Positions 35,630 through 44,783 of a stretch of DNA of 64,000 nucleotides are shown here, one piece after another. The DNA lies in NCBI GenBank assembly GCA_964530325.1, contig CAZHAX010000003.1, positions 1 through 64,000 of the forward strand, read 5' to 3'. Within the stretch, counting starts at the first letter, position 1. Each line of letters starts with the position of its first letter. The DNA is from CAZHAX01 sp964530325. GTDB lineage: Bacteria > Chloroflexota > Anaerolineae > B4-G1. The notes beneath the pieces were generated by a model. That model was not told where the DNA came from and ran no database searches. It saw only the letters and a program-made list of their open reading frames with translations. Made by a program: the position numbers and the translations under genes.

Positions 35630-35653
35630 GCTGCTGCCCCGTCGGGCAGCAGC
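35630..35653. terminator. Bidirectional terminator-like hairpin
   Basis: A 9-bp perfect stem (35630-35638 with 35645-35653) and 6-nt loop, between two convergent genes. Confidence 0.65.
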
Positions 35654-35673
35654 GTCATCGTCGCTCCGCTCTC

Positions 35674-35913
35674 CTAACGCGCGGACTTAGCGGCGCACGT
35701 CGCGCAGCTTGCCGAGGGCGTGCAGGAGCCGCACGAATCCCCAGCCCCGGCAATCACCCCTTCGTCACCCACAGCTGAGAAGAGCGAGATGAGACGGTGC
35801 GTCTCTGCTCCCCCACAGCCCGGGCACTCGATCGGATCATCCGCATCCGCCATCGCCCTGAGAGCGTCGAATCTGGTCTCACAGCGGATACACTTGTACT
35901 CGTACAGGGGCAT
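35674..35913 (-). CDS. FmdB-type zinc ribbon protein
   Basis: 79 residues. MPLYEYKCIRCETRFDALRAMADADDPIECPGCGG is the FmdB-family zinc ribbon (CxxC...CxxC). The C-terminus is cysteine-rich (DSCGSCTPSASCATC), also usual in the family. Function is poorly known; a regulatory role was proposed for the founding member. Downstream of the alpha-oxoamine synthase gene on the same strand. Confidence 0.8.
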   Translation of the reverse strand: MPLYEYKCIRCETRFDALRAMADADDPIECPGCGGAETHRLISLFSAVGDEGVIAGAGDSCGSCTPSASCATCAAKSAR

Positions 35914-35961
35914 GTGGCAGATCTCCTGCCTGGGGCTGGCGGCGAAGGCGGCGCAGCCCTG

Positions 35962-37143
35962 CTACTCCAGGAAGCCAATACTGCGTCCCACCTCATCGAA
36001 CGTCGACAGCACACGGTCTAGCTGTTCGTCCGTGTGGGTGGCCATGTAGCTAGTCCGGAGCAGCGATTCCGAAGGCTGTACCGCGGGCGAGACAACCGGA
36101 TTCGTGTACACCCCTGCGTCATAGAGCGCCTTCCATATCAGCATCGTCGGCAGATCAGCCCCGATTATCACCGGCACGATCGGCGTCTGGCTGTTGCCGA
36201 CGTTGTAACCCAGTTCACGGAACCCAGCTCGCATTCGATCACCGATCTCCAAGACGCGCTCGCAGCGCTCCGGCTCACTCTCCATCACGTCAAGCGCGGC
36301 CAGCACCGCAGCCGCCGCGGCGGGAGGCATGCTGGCGCTGAAGATCAGCGGCCGCGACGTGTGCTGGATGAAGTGAATCACCTCCTCCGCCCCGGCGATG
36401 AATCCGCCGAGGCTAGCGAAAGACTTGCTGAACGTGCCCATCGTCAGATCTACCTGGTCCGTGAGCCCGAAGTGGGCAGCAGTGCCTCGCCCTCCTGCCA
36501 GCACGCCAACGGCGTGCGCGTCGTCCACCATCAGCCGCGCCCCGTGTTTCTTGCAGACGGCCACGATCTCGGGCAGAGGAGCAATGTCGCCGCCCATGCT
36601 GAACACCCCATCAACGACGACCAGCTTGCCGGCGTCGTCGGGCAGCTGATCCAGAACCCTGTCCAGATGCTCCATGTCGTTGTGGTTGAAGCGGCGCATC
36701 TCGCCCAAGCTCATCATGCAACCATCGACGATGCTGGCGTGATCTTCCTTGTCCGTGATGACGAAGTCCCCGCGACCTACGATCGAGGTGATCGTGCCCA
36801 CGTTCGTCTGGTAGCCAGTCGAGAATACCAGCGCCTTCTCCGTGCCGACGAACTTGGCCAGCCTCCGTTCCAGCTCAAGGTGCAGCTCCAACGTGCCATT
36901 CAGGAAACGCGAGCCTGTACAGCTGGTGCCGTATCGGTTCGTCGCATCGATGGCCGCCTGCCGCACTTTGGGATGCGTAGTCAGCCCCAGGTAGTTGTTG
37001 GAGCCGATCATGATGAGCTTGTGATCGCCGACCGTGACCTCGGTGCCCTCGCTGTCCGTCAGTGGTATGAAGTAGGGGTACAGCCCGGCAGCTTGCGCTT
37101 CCTTGGCCCGCGTGTACTCGCGGCACTTGGTGAAGATGTCCAT
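35962..37143 (-). CDS. Alpha-oxoamine synthase family PLP enzyme
   Basis: PLP-dependent acyl-CoA + amino acid condensing enzyme. MIGSNNYLGLTTHP, GTSCTGSRFLNGTLELHLELE, DGVFSMGGDIAPLP, MVDDAHAVGVL and TMGTFSKSFASLGGFIAG with PLP Lys 240. HTSRPLIFSASMPPA resembles serine palmitoyltransferase-type members more than BioF or KBL. ATG 37143 has AAGGAGGT five bases upstream; the TTG one codon earlier is less likely. With no bio genes or threonine dehydrogenase nearby, the product (a sphingoid base, aminoacetone/2-amino-3-oxobutyrate, or KAPA) cannot be fixed. Confidence 0.88.
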   Translation of the reverse strand: MDIFTKCREYTRAKEAQAAGLYPYFIPLTDSEGTEVTVGDHKLIMIGSNNYLGLTTHPKVRQAAIDATNRYGTSCTGSRFLNGTLELHLELERRLAKFVGTEKALVFSTGYQTNVGTITSIVGRGDFVITDKEDHASIVDGCMMSLGEMRRFNHNDMEHLDRVLDQLPDDAGKLVVVDGVFSMGGDIAPLPEIVAVCKKHGARLMVDDAHAVGVLAGGRGTAAHFGLTDQVDLTMGTFSKSFASLGGFIAGAEEVIHFIQHTSRPLIFSASMPPAAAAAVLAALDVMESEPERCERVLEIGDRMRAGFRELGYNVGNSQTPIVPVIIGADLPTMLIWKALYDAGVYTNPVVSPAVQPSESLLRTSYMATHTDEQLDRVLSTFDEVGRSIGFLE

Positions 37144-37267
37144 CAAGACCTCCTTGGTGCTGCCGCCATCCCGCGGTACACCTGAAGAGAGATTGGCCTG
37201 CGGGGCGAAGCCTGTCGAGCCGCTCCCTTGGTCTCAGCCGAGGCCGCTGGGCTACTGGGCCAGGACT

Positions 37268-37648
37268 CTAGTTTTCGAGCGGCATGCTGGCTCTAACGAA
37301 GCGCGCCGTCAGGTCGCGCAGCTGCGTGAAGCTGACAGGCTTGATCAGGACCAGGTTGGCTCGCCGACGGAGCTCATCCGCCGCCAGCGGATGAGCCGTA
37401 GCTACGATGACTCGTGTCTCCTCTAGCCGTGGGTCGGCCCGGATATACGCCAGCACTTCCTGCCCGGTAACGCCAGGCAGACGCAGGTCGAGCACTACCA
37501 GGAAGGGGACTACAGCGTCCAGCCGCTCCAGCGCTTTGTTGCCCGATGATATGACCTCGGCCTCGCATCCGGCAGCCTGGACAGCCTCGGAGAAGATCGT
37601 CGCCAGGTCCGCGTCATCCTCGACAACGAGCGCCAGCGGTCTCGCCAT
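37268..37648 (-). CDS. Single-domain response regulator
   Basis: CheY-like receiver with no output domain. Acid pocket EDD (residues 10-12), phosphoacceptor Asp 54 in VVLDLRLPGVTG, a Thr in VIVATAH and Lys in LVLIKPVSF. ATG 37648 has AAGGTGAG upstream. No histidine kinase is adjacent. Its promoter is at 37757-37785. Confidence 0.88.
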   Translation of the reverse strand: MARPLALVVEDDADLATIFSEAVQAAGCEAEVISSGNKALERLDAVVPFLVVLDLRLPGVTGQEVLAYIRADPRLEETRVIVATAHPLAADELRRRANLVLIKPVSFTQLRDLTARFVRASMPLEN

Positions 37649-37756
37649 TGTGCTCACCTTCTTGGCCTGGATGTCCTAAGCTCGCTCAACGCCGACCTGC
37701 TGCTGGCCGGAGCCGTCCGCAGCACGACCTGCGCCCCGACCGCCTGTCTGGCTACC

Positions 37757-37785
37757 ATTATACCCTAGGGCTGTGGTCACGGCAA
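37757..37785 (-). promoter_or_regulatory. Promoter of the response regulator gene
   Basis: On the minus strand TTGCCG (37785-37780), 17 nt, TATAAT (37762-37757). The leader is about 100 nt. Confidence 0.6.
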
Positions 37786-37822
37786 GACCCACTGTTCCGG
37801 CCAAGACCTCTCACTGCCCGCG

Positions 37823-40357
37823 CTAGAGCACGCTCACCGGATCGACATCGACGCACCAACCACTCATCTGCTCCACGGAGGCAAACAGATCGGCCGGATC
37901 TGGGTGCCGCAGTAGTATCTGCCACCGGTGACGCCCGCGGAGCCGTTGGAAGAATGCGGGAGCGGGGCCGATCACGTCATCCTCAGGCAGCCCCCTGCCA
38001 GCCAGCGCTTCCCGCAGGGCATCGGCAAGCGCCTTGGCCTCCCGCCGAGCCTCAGCAGCTGATTGACCCTCAAATGAGAGCTTGACCAACCGGCGGTAGG
38101 GCGGGTATGCGTGTTCCTGCCGGAACGCCAGCTCTCGGGCAGCAAAGTTCGCAAAGTCGTGTTCAGCGGCGAACGTGATGGCGTATTCCTCGGGCCGATA
38201 CGTCTGGATGAAGGCCTTGCCGCCCTGGAGCCCTCGCCCGGCACGGCCAGCCACCTGAGCCAGCAGCTGGAAGGTTCGCTCTGCGGAGCGGAAGTCGGGC
38301 AGGTTGAACTCCGTATCGGCCGAGACTACACCCACGACGGTCACAAGCGGCATGTCAAGCCCCTTCGCTATCATCTGTGTGCCGACCAGGATATCGGCCG
38401 CGCCCTGCCCAAAGCGCTGCAGGATAGCACTGTGTGCCTGAGGCGTGCGCGCCGTATCCCGGTCCCACCGGATAATCCGCGCCTCGGGCCACGCCTCTCG
38501 CGCCGCCTCTTCGACGCCCTGCGTACCCAGCCCGAAGAAGCGAATCCGGACACCCTGGCACTGAGGGCAGCGGCTGGGCTGGTCTTCTCGGTGATCGCAG
38601 TGGTGGCAGACGAGGCGGGACTGGGGGCTGTGGTAGGTCAGTGGCGTATGGCAGTTCGGACAGCGGAGAGTGTGACCGCAATCACGGCAGATCACGAAGG
38701 TAGATCTGCCGCGCCTGTTCAGAAACAGGATGATCTGCTGGCCTTGCAGCAGCGCTTCGTCCACCGCCTGCTTCAGGGCCCGGCTGAAGATGGAGCGATT
38801 CCCGGCCCGCAGTTCGGCCCGCAGGTCGACAATGTGCACTGGAGGGAGCGGCAGGTAGCGCGCCTCTTCAGGGCCGCCTGGCAGGCGCTGGAAGTGCGTG
38901 CCGGGCACGCCGTGCAGGGTCTGCAGGTCGTGCAGCCGTCTGGCGTGCCCCATGATCCGGCGGGGCATTTCCAGAAGCACGATCTCCCCTCTCTTGGCCT
39001 CCAGATACGACTCGAGGCTCGGCGTGGCCGAACCGAGCAGGAGCAGGGCGCCGCTCTGGCGTGCCAGTTCGCGGGCCGTCTCTCGCACGTGGTAGCGGGG
39101 ACGAGGCGCCTCTTGCTTGTAGCTCTCCACGTGTTCCTCGTCGACCACGATCAGGCCGAGGGGAGAGAGCGGAGAGAAGAGCGCCGAGCGCGCTCCGACC
39201 ACCACTTGCACCAGTCCCGCCCTGGCCCGTCTCCAGGTGTCGTAGCGCTCCCCGTCCGACAGGCCGCTGTGCATCACAGCAACAGAGCGGGGGAACCGCG
39301 CCCCAAAGCGGGCTATCGTTTGCGAGGTCAGCGAGATCTCTGGCACGAGCACAATGGCGCGCTTCCCCTGGGCCAGCACGGCCTCGACAGCGCGCAGGTA
39401 GATCTCCGTCTTTCCCGATCCGGTCACCCCGTGCAGCAGGAACGGACGAGCCTCGGATGGCGACAACCACAAAGCAGCCTCAATCCGCTCCCACACCGCC
39501 TGCTGGTCGGAGGTAAGCGCCGGCGGGGTGTCCGGCACGAACACCCGGCCAGCCAGAGCGTCTCGCCACACTTCTTCAGACTCGAGAACTACCACGCCTC
39601 GCTCAGCCAACTTGTCCAGGTGATAGCGCGTGCAGCCGGTCTCGGCGTAGACCCAGCTGACGTCGACGGCCTCCTCCTCACTGGCCAGAAACTCCATAAT
39701 CTCAGGATAGACCTCGCTACGAAGCCCTGTCAGCCCCTCGGCCAGCTCGCCTTCGGGACCCAGTCTCGCCGTCAGGACCCGCTTCGGTCTAGCACCCGGC
39801 GGAGCGAGAAACGGACGGCGATCCACGTGCCCGCGGCGGGCCAGCTGCAGCGACGCCGGTCTCCAGTCCACTCCCCGCAGAGCGCGATCGAGTTGCCTGC
39901 CCCGCAGGGGTCCTCGCCGATCGAGGACGCCCAGGAGTGAGGTCTGCGCCTCGGTCCGGGCAGCCTCGTCGGGGACGTCGGGCTTGGCCGCCACAACGAC
40001 GTCGGCGAAGCCGACGATGCCAGGCGGAAGCATGGCTTGCAGGCAGTCGTACAGCGGAGCCACGTACTCGCGGCTCATCCAGGAGGCCAGCAAGAGCCGC
40101 GCCGGATCCAAGACCGGCTCACTATCTACAAGCGATTCGACGGGGCGGGTATCCTCGACCTGTGACCGTGAGGCCAGGCCCAGCACAACGCCGTATAGCC
40201 GCCTGGACCCGAAAGGCACGATGACGAGCGAGCCCGGCCCCACCCGGCCCCGGAGTTCTTGTGGAACTTCGTAGGTGAAGCCCAAGCCGTCTGAGCCAGG
40301 AACGGACGGCCCGACCGTCGAAAGGGGCACAACCTGGGCGAAAGGCCCGTTCTCCAT
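37823..40357 (-). CDS. priA: Primosomal replication restart helicase PriA
   Basis: 845 residues: an N-terminal 3' DNA-binding domain (GLGFTYEVPQELRGRVGPGSLVIVPFGSRRLYGVVLG), helicase Walker A GVTGSGKTEIYLRAVE, DEEH box, eight zinc cysteines (CRDCGHTLRCPNC...CHHC...CPQC), QMIAKGLDMPLVTVVGVVSAD, and FQLLAQVAGRAGRG. ATG 40357 (MENGPFAQVVPLS) is chosen. The frame is open to 40783, but that extra part covers the neighbouring permease gene. Begins 26 nt after the permease stop. Confidence 0.95.
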   Translation of the reverse strand: MENGPFAQVVPLSTVGPSVPGSDGLGFTYEVPQELRGRVGPGSLVIVPFGSRRLYGVVLGLASRSQVEDTRPVESLVDSEPVLDPARLLLASWMSREYVAPLYDCLQAMLPPGIVGFADVVVAAKPDVPDEAARTEAQTSLLGVLDRRGPLRGRQLDRALRGVDWRPASLQLARRGHVDRRPFLAPPGARPKRVLTARLGPEGELAEGLTGLRSEVYPEIMEFLASEEEAVDVSWVYAETGCTRYHLDKLAERGVVVLESEEVWRDALAGRVFVPDTPPALTSDQQAVWERIEAALWLSPSEARPFLLHGVTGSGKTEIYLRAVEAVLAQGKRAIVLVPEISLTSQTIARFGARFPRSVAVMHSGLSDGERYDTWRRARAGLVQVVVGARSALFSPLSPLGLIVVDEEHVESYKQEAPRPRYHVRETARELARQSGALLLLGSATPSLESYLEAKRGEIVLLEMPRRIMGHARRLHDLQTLHGVPGTHFQRLPGGPEEARYLPLPPVHIVDLRAELRAGNRSIFSRALKQAVDEALLQGQQIILFLNRRGRSTFVICRDCGHTLRCPNCHTPLTYHSPQSRLVCHHCDHREDQPSRCPQCQGVRIRFFGLGTQGVEEAAREAWPEARIIRWDRDTARTPQAHSAILQRFGQGAADILVGTQMIAKGLDMPLVTVVGVVSADTEFNLPDFRSAERTFQLLAQVAGRAGRGLQGGKAFIQTYRPEEYAITFAAEHDFANFAARELAFRQEHAYPPYRRLVKLSFEGQSAAEARREAKALADALREALAGRGLPEDDVIGPAPAFFQRLRGRHRWQILLRHPDPADLFASVEQMSGWCVDVDPVSVL

Positions 40358-40383
40358 TTCCGGATCGGCCTCTGCGGGAGAGC

Positions 40384-41199
40384 CTAGACCTCTTCTCCGA
40401 AGCGCGGGCACCAGCGAAGGAACAACAGATAGCCCAGTACAAGCACAATTAGCGCGGTTACCGCAGTGCGTGCGAAGAAATCGAACCCGGTTGGCATGCC
40501 CCAATAGAGCAGGTCGCGGTAAGAAGCGACGATCGAAGCCATGGGGTTGAGCCGCCGGAGCCACAGCTGAGCGTTGAGCGTGATGCCGAGAACGGTCAAC
40601 TGCTGAGGGACTGTGCTGATGGGGTATATGACGGGCGTGAGGAAGAACCAGGCCTGCAATCCCACGCTCAGGATGATCTGTGTATCCCGATAGAAGACGT
40701 CGAGCGCCGACGTAGCGAGAGTCAGCCCGATGGTAAACGCCAGCTGGATGAGTATCGTGAGCGGCAGGAGCAGAGCCCACCACGAGAGTTCAGCGCCTGA
40801 TGCGAGGGCCAGACCGAAGAAGACAGGGAGGGCAACTATGAAGTTGACCAGGTCTGCCAGGACGATAGAGATAGGCAGCACCTCCCGTGGGAAATACGTC
40901 TTCTTGACCAGGTTGGCATTGTCTATGATGCTGGACGTGGCCCGGGTCACCGAAGAGGAGAAGAAGTTCCAGGGCAGCAAGGCGGACAGCACGAAGACAT
41001 GGAAGTGGGGCAGGTCGGATCTGCCGGCCAAGAGGTTGAAGACCACCGTCAGTACCAGCATCATCAGCAGGGGGTTGGCCCACGACCAGGCGATTCCCAG
41101 TATCGAGTTGCGGTAGCGCACCTTGAGATCGCGCGACACCAGATTGCGGATCAGGTCGCGGTAGTCCCACAGCTCCCGCATACGGCCTATCAGCTTCAT
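40384..41199 (-). CDS. Polysaccharide/O-antigen ABC export permease (TagG/RfbA type)
   Basis: ABC-2 permease with MKLIGRMRELWDYRDLIRNLVSRDLKVRYRNSILGIAWSWANPLLMMLV, the family N-terminal signature, and about six helices. ATG 41199 overlaps the glycosyltransferase TGA (ATGA), so the two are coupled. The matching ATPase is not in the window. It probably exports a lipid-linked glycan made with the coupled glycosyltransferase. Confidence 0.88.
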   Translation of the reverse strand: MKLIGRMRELWDYRDLIRNLVSRDLKVRYRNSILGIAWSWANPLLMMLVLTVVFNLLAGRSDLPHFHVFVLSALLPWNFFSSSVTRATSSIIDNANLVKKTYFPREVLPISIVLADLVNFIVALPVFFGLALASGAELSWWALLLPLTILIQLAFTIGLTLATSALDVFYRDTQIILSVGLQAWFFLTPVIYPISTVPQQLTVLGITLNAQLWLRRLNPMASIVASYRDLLYWGMPTGFDFFARTAVTALIVLVLGYLLFLRWCPRFGEEV

Positions 41200-42470
41200 T
41201 CGGTTCTTGCCTTTCTGGCAGGTCGGCACCGGTCGACCAAGAGACTGCGATGCACGTCTACAAGAATCTGGCCTGTGCTATCCCACGAGAAGCGATGGCC
41301 GGCCAACTGCCGCAGTGCAGTTCCCAGCTTCTCACGCCGCCGGGGCGTACGAAGGAGGGACGCGATCGCATCGGCGAGCGCCACAGGCCCGCCCGACGGA
41401 TCTGCGTAGACGCCCAGGTCGGCCAGGTACTCCCTGCTGACCGGGTTGTCTAAGGCCACCGTCGGAAGCTCCATCGCCATGTAGTTCAGGATCTTGCCCG
41501 CGCCCTCTGTCTCGGACAGCTTGGGCGCGATGGCGATGTCGCCCAGCGCCAGGTGGGCAGGCGCCTCCTCATACGGTATCTTGCCCGTGAAGACCATCCG
41601 ATCGCCTACGCCCAATTCGTCCGCCATCAGCTGGTAGTGGCCCTCGCCGGGGAAGCCCATCACGAGGAAGTGCACGTCGACGCCCCGGCCCAGCAGTTCC
41701 TTTGCGGTCTGCACCAGCAACGACGTCCCCTGGTAGTCAGCCAGCAGCCCCAGGTAGACGACGACTGGCCGGCCCTCAGGTATGCCCAGGGCGGCCTTCC
41801 GCGCAGCTATCTCCTGCCTGTTCAGCACGTTGGGGCGGAAGCAGTCCAAATCGACGCTGTCCGGGAGAGTGAATACCCTGTCGGCTCGGCAGTCGAATTC
41901 GGACTCCAGAAGCTCCGCCCCCCGGCTGCTGCTCGTTACTACCGCGTCTGCCAGCAGGTCGATCCGACGCTCAAGCAGCCGCACCAAAGGGTACCACGGA
42001 CCGTTCTCGCTCAGGAAGCTGTGGTCGACCATCTCGCCCGTCAGGCTGCCCTGGAAATCGAAGACGAGTGGAACGCGGAGAATGCGGCTGAGAAGATAGC
42101 CAACAAGCGCACCCTCGTGCATGTGGCCGTGCACGATGTCGAAGCGCCGCCTGAGGACAGTCTTCAGACCTGACCATCCCAGAAGCAGGTCGAAGGCCAG
42201 CTTGTGCAGCGACGAGCCGACCTCGTAGTCCGCCCTCCACGGCGTTGGCCGGGTGCGGATGATCTCCAGGCCGGGCATGTCGTGCCCCTTGTAGTAGGTG
42301 AGGACGGTAACGCGCTGGCCCAGCCTCTGCAGTACCCGGGCTTCCTCCAGGATGCGGATATGGCCACCGTAGTCGGAGAAGAACGAGGTAGGCGCAATCA
42401 TCAGGACGTCGTAGCCTTCGTCCCACACCTGCCCCTCCACCGCCTCCTCTGCTACGCTAACCTTCGCCAT
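41196..42470 (-). CDS. Glycosyltransferase family 4
   Basis: GT-B fold: N-terminal VLMIAPTSFFSDYGGHIRILEEARVLQRLGQRVTVLTYY and FDIVHGHMHEGALVG; C-terminal RPVVVYLGLLADYQGTSLLVQTAKEL, and ALGDIAIAPKLSETEGAGKILNYMAMELPTVALD with the conserved E of the donor site. Two bases after the HD gene and overlapping the export permease gene. Sugar and acceptor unknown; probably surface polysaccharide. Confidence 0.88.
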   Translation of the reverse strand: MAKVSVAEEAVEGQVWDEGYDVLMIAPTSFFSDYGGHIRILEEARVLQRLGQRVTVLTYYKGHDMPGLEIIRTRPTPWRADYEVGSSLHKLAFDLLLGWSGLKTVLRRRFDIVHGHMHEGALVGYLLSRILRVPLVFDFQGSLTGEMVDHSFLSENGPWYPLVRLLERRIDLLADAVVTSSSRGAELLESEFDCRADRVFTLPDSVDLDCFRPNVLNRQEIAARKAALGIPEGRPVVVYLGLLADYQGTSLLVQTAKELLGRGVDVHFLVMGFPGEGHYQLMADELGVGDRMVFTGKIPYEEAPAHLALGDIAIAPKLSETEGAGKILNYMAMELPTVALDNPVSREYLADLGVYADPSGGPVALADAIASLLRTPRRREKLGTALRQLAGHRFSWDSTGQILVDVHRSLLVDRCRPARKARTE

Positions 42471-42472
42471 GA

Positions 42473-43024
42473 TCAGCTCTTCGCGTCGGCGTCCTGCAGT
42501 GCGGCGAGCAGCCTATCCTCATAATTCTGCACGCGCGCCATCGTCTCTTCGTGCCGCCGGATGAGAGACGCTGCAAGTGGCGGGCAGCCCGCCTCGGCGG
42601 CCAGCCGGGCTCCCTCATCGGGATGAGCCGCGAGCACGACGAAGGGACGGCACCATCCCTGTGGCTGGCCTTGGCCCAGCCTGAAGGCCACCTGCGGCGC
42701 CAGACGCCTGAGCATGACGATAAGACCCCGGGCCAGCAGCGGCACGCCGCCGGCAGTCTTTCCCACATCATGCAGAAGCGCTGCCTGCAGAAGCTCCGCT
42801 GCCGTGTGCCCTTCGGCCACGAGTGAATCGTACACCGCCAGTGCGTGCCGCTGATCATGCCGCGCCTGCCGCAGGAACAAGTCCCGTGCCTGCGGGGGAA
42901 GAACTGGCAGGGCCCGCTCGAGCGCCCCCTGCGGCACTCCACCGGAAAGGGCGCGCCTGAACTGCCCAAGCCGGTAACGAGCAGACAGAAACGTGCGCAG
43001 AACCGGCCTCAATACAGAACCCAC
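42473..43024 (-). CDS. HD-domain phosphohydrolase
   Basis: 183 residues with an HD signature: H60 (DQRHALAVYDSL), H85-D86 in LLQAALLHDVGKT, and AAHPDEGARLA later. The C-terminal about 50 residues are helical. Metal-dependent phosphohydrolase; substrate not evident. GTG 43024 overlaps the M50 gene end by 16 nt and two bases separate it from the glycosyltransferase. Confidence 0.78.
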   Translation of the reverse strand: MGSVLRPVLRTFLSARYRLGQFRRALSGGVPQGALERALPVLPPQARDLFLRQARHDQRHALAVYDSLVAEGHTAAELLQAALLHDVGKTAGGVPLLARGLIVMLRRLAPQVAFRLGQGQPQGWCRPFVVLAAHPDEGARLAAEAGCPPLAASLIRRHEETMARVQNYEDRLLAALQDADAKS

Positions 43025-43680
43025 CGCAGGAGCATCACGATCGGGCCGTAGATCAATGCGAGCACCCCGGTCATAGACAGGCCAAGGAGTATCAGCATCT
43101 GAAGGCTCGAATCAAGGCCTTCGAGCTGCTCGATGGGCCGCGCCCATTTGTCCGGCAAGATGGCGATCAGAACGCGCGATCCGTCCAGAGGCGGGAAGGG
43201 GATCAGATTGAAGACGGCTAGCGCAAGGTTGATCCCGATGAACTGCTCCAGGACGGCCCCGATCGTCGCCGACACGGAAGCAGGAACGAGATCCAGCCAG
43301 CCCATTCGGAAGGGTATGGCCGCCAGCATGGCCAGCACGAAATTGGACAAGGGGCCGGCAACACTGACCAACGCCCAACTCGTCCGCAGCTTGCCCCGCA
43401 GACGATGGGGACTCACAGGAACGGGCTTCGCCCAGCCGAAGCCGGCGAAGATCAGCATGAGCAAACCAAGCAGATCGATGTGGGCCAGCGGGTTGAGCGT
43501 CAGCCTGCCGTGCATGGCCGCAGTATCGTCGCCCAGATCGTACGCCGCCCAGGCGTGAGCCCACTCGTGGACCGACAGGCTGGTCAGCATGTACAGGGCC
43601 AGCGCGATCAGTCGCGTTGGTTCAAGCAATCCCTCTAGCAGCAGCAATCCTCTCCCCCAGTGCCAGTTGCTGGGCGACAT
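43009..43680 (-). CDS. Site-2 protease family (M50) membrane metalloprotease
   Basis: Zinc motif HEWAHAWAAYDLGDDTA in the first helix region and a second ligand in NLIPFPPLDGSRVLIAILP. The AKPVPVSPHRLRGKLRTSW loop is typical of the group 3 (short, no PDZ) S2P family. About six helices. The first ATG (43680) is the tail of an extended -10 (TGCTATAAT at 43687-43679), so the real start may be one of two TTG codons 11-18 codons downstream. Intramembrane protease, substrate unknown. Confidence 0.85.
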   Translation of the reverse strand: MSPSNWHWGRGLLLLEGLLEPTRLIALALYMLTSLSVHEWAHAWAAYDLGDDTAAMHGRLTLNPLAHIDLLGLLMLIFAGFGWAKPVPVSPHRLRGKLRTSWALVSVAGPLSNFVLAMLAAIPFRMGWLDLVPASVSATIGAVLEQFIGINLALAVFNLIPFPPLDGSRVLIAILPDKWARPIEQLEGLDSSLQMLILLGLSMTGVLALIYGPIVMLLRWVLY

Positions 43681-43687
43681 TATAGCA
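43679..43687 (-). promoter_or_regulatory. Extended -10 overlapping the M50 start codon
   Basis: On the minus strand TGCTATAAT is directly followed by G, making ATG. Transcription should start six or seven bases inside the annotated frame. No good -35. Confidence 0.45.
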
Positions 43688-43715
43688 TGGTTGACCCCCC
43701 GCTGCGAGGGAGTGC

Positions 43716-43744
43716 TTGCAGCGCCGCCTCTTGTCTGATATAGT
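43716..43744 (+). promoter_or_regulatory. Promoter of the radical SAM gene
   Basis: TTGCAG (43716-43721), 17 nt, TATAGT (43739-43744) with extended-10 TG at 43736-43737. Confidence 0.55.
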
Positions 43745-43775
43745 AGCCGCGCGGAGACATCGCGAGGCATTGAGC

Positions 43776-44768
43776 ATGGCAATCCTCCATCCCCTGGACC
43801 TGGGCATCATTCTCACCTACCGCTGCCACAGCAGCTGCCGGCACTGCCTCTACAACTGCGGTCCGGGTTGGGAGAAGACCCCCATGACGCTGGAGGACCT
43901 GCGGGCAGCATTCGAGGCAGCCGCTACGTGGGACCCGCCACCCCAGGTCCACCTCACAGGAGGGGAGCCCTTCCTGCACTTCGAACTGCTGCTCGAGGGA
44001 GCACGAATCGGAGCGCAGATCGGACTCTCCTGCTACGTGGAGACGAACGCAGCCTGGTGTACGGATGGGGACGAAGCGCTCCAGCGCTTCGCTGCGCTCA
44101 GGAGCGCCGGCCTGGACGCCGTGCTGATCAGCTGCTCGCCGTTCCACGCTGAGCGCATTCCGCCCTTGCGGACGCTGACGGCGGCTCACGCGGCGCTGGA
44201 GGTCTTCGGGCCAGAGCGGGTCACAGTCTATCAGCCGGACTACCTGCAGATCCTGCAGCAGTTCGACCCGCAGCGCCCGATACCGATATCAAGCTACGAA
44301 GAGCAGTTCGGGGCCGATGCAGCACGCCGCATCCTGTGGGAGGGATACGGCATAATCTCGGGCGGCCGCTCCGGCTACGCTCTCGATGGCGCGGCGCCGC
44401 AATACCCCGTGGAGACCTTCGCCGGCGGCAGCTGTGCCGGGGAGGTGCTCCATGCCCATCATTCCCACTTCGACCTGTATGGGAACTACATCAGCGGCTT
44501 CTGCGGAGGGCTCACTGTGGGCAGCTGGCGGCGGCTGATCGATGTGGTGGAACGCTTCAGGTCCGGTCGCTACCCTCCGCTGGTGGAGATGCTGGTCCAC
44601 GGCGGCCCGCACGCCCTCTACGAGTACGCCCGGGAGGAGCACGGCTACGCCGCGTTGCCGGACGGATACGCGGGCAAGTGCCACCTCTGCGTGGATGTGC
44701 GACGGCATCTCGTGGGTGAGCGCGACTACGCAGAGCTGGAGCCGCGACAGTTCTATGAACACTTCTAG
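43776..44768 (+). CDS. Radical SAM protein
   Basis: Cluster motif CxxxCxxC at C17, C21 and C24 (YRCHSSCRHCLYNC). LTGGEPFLHFELL is the SAM-binding GGEP. Further cysteines occur at the C-terminal end (GSCAGEV, GFCGGL, KCHLCVDVRRHL), which may bind an auxiliary cluster. ATG 43776 has GAGG nine bases upstream; the longer frame from 43716 overlaps the promoter. Substrate unknown. Probably cotranscribed with the TIM homologue 15 nt downstream. Confidence 0.85.
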   Translation: MAILHPLDLGIILTYRCHSSCRHCLYNCGPGWEKTPMTLEDLRAAFEAAATWDPPPQVHLTGGEPFLHFELLLEGARIGAQIGLSCYVETNAAWCTDGDEALQRFAALRSAGLDAVLISCSPFHAERIPPLRTLTAAHAALEVFGPERVTVYQPDYLQILQQFDPQRPIPISSYEEQFGADAARRILWEGYGIISGGRSGYALDGAAPQYPVETFAGGSCAGEVLHAHHSHFDLYGNYISGFCGGLTVGSWRRLIDVVERFRSGRYPPLVEMLVHGGPHALYEYAREEHGYAALPDGYAGKCHLCVDVRRHLVGERDYAELEPRQFYEHF

Positions 44769-44783
44769 GTGAGGCAAGCGAGC

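Noticed and set aside
38111..39940. 609-codon antisense frame inside priA
   Set aside because: Same reason; priA has all its motifs on the other strand.
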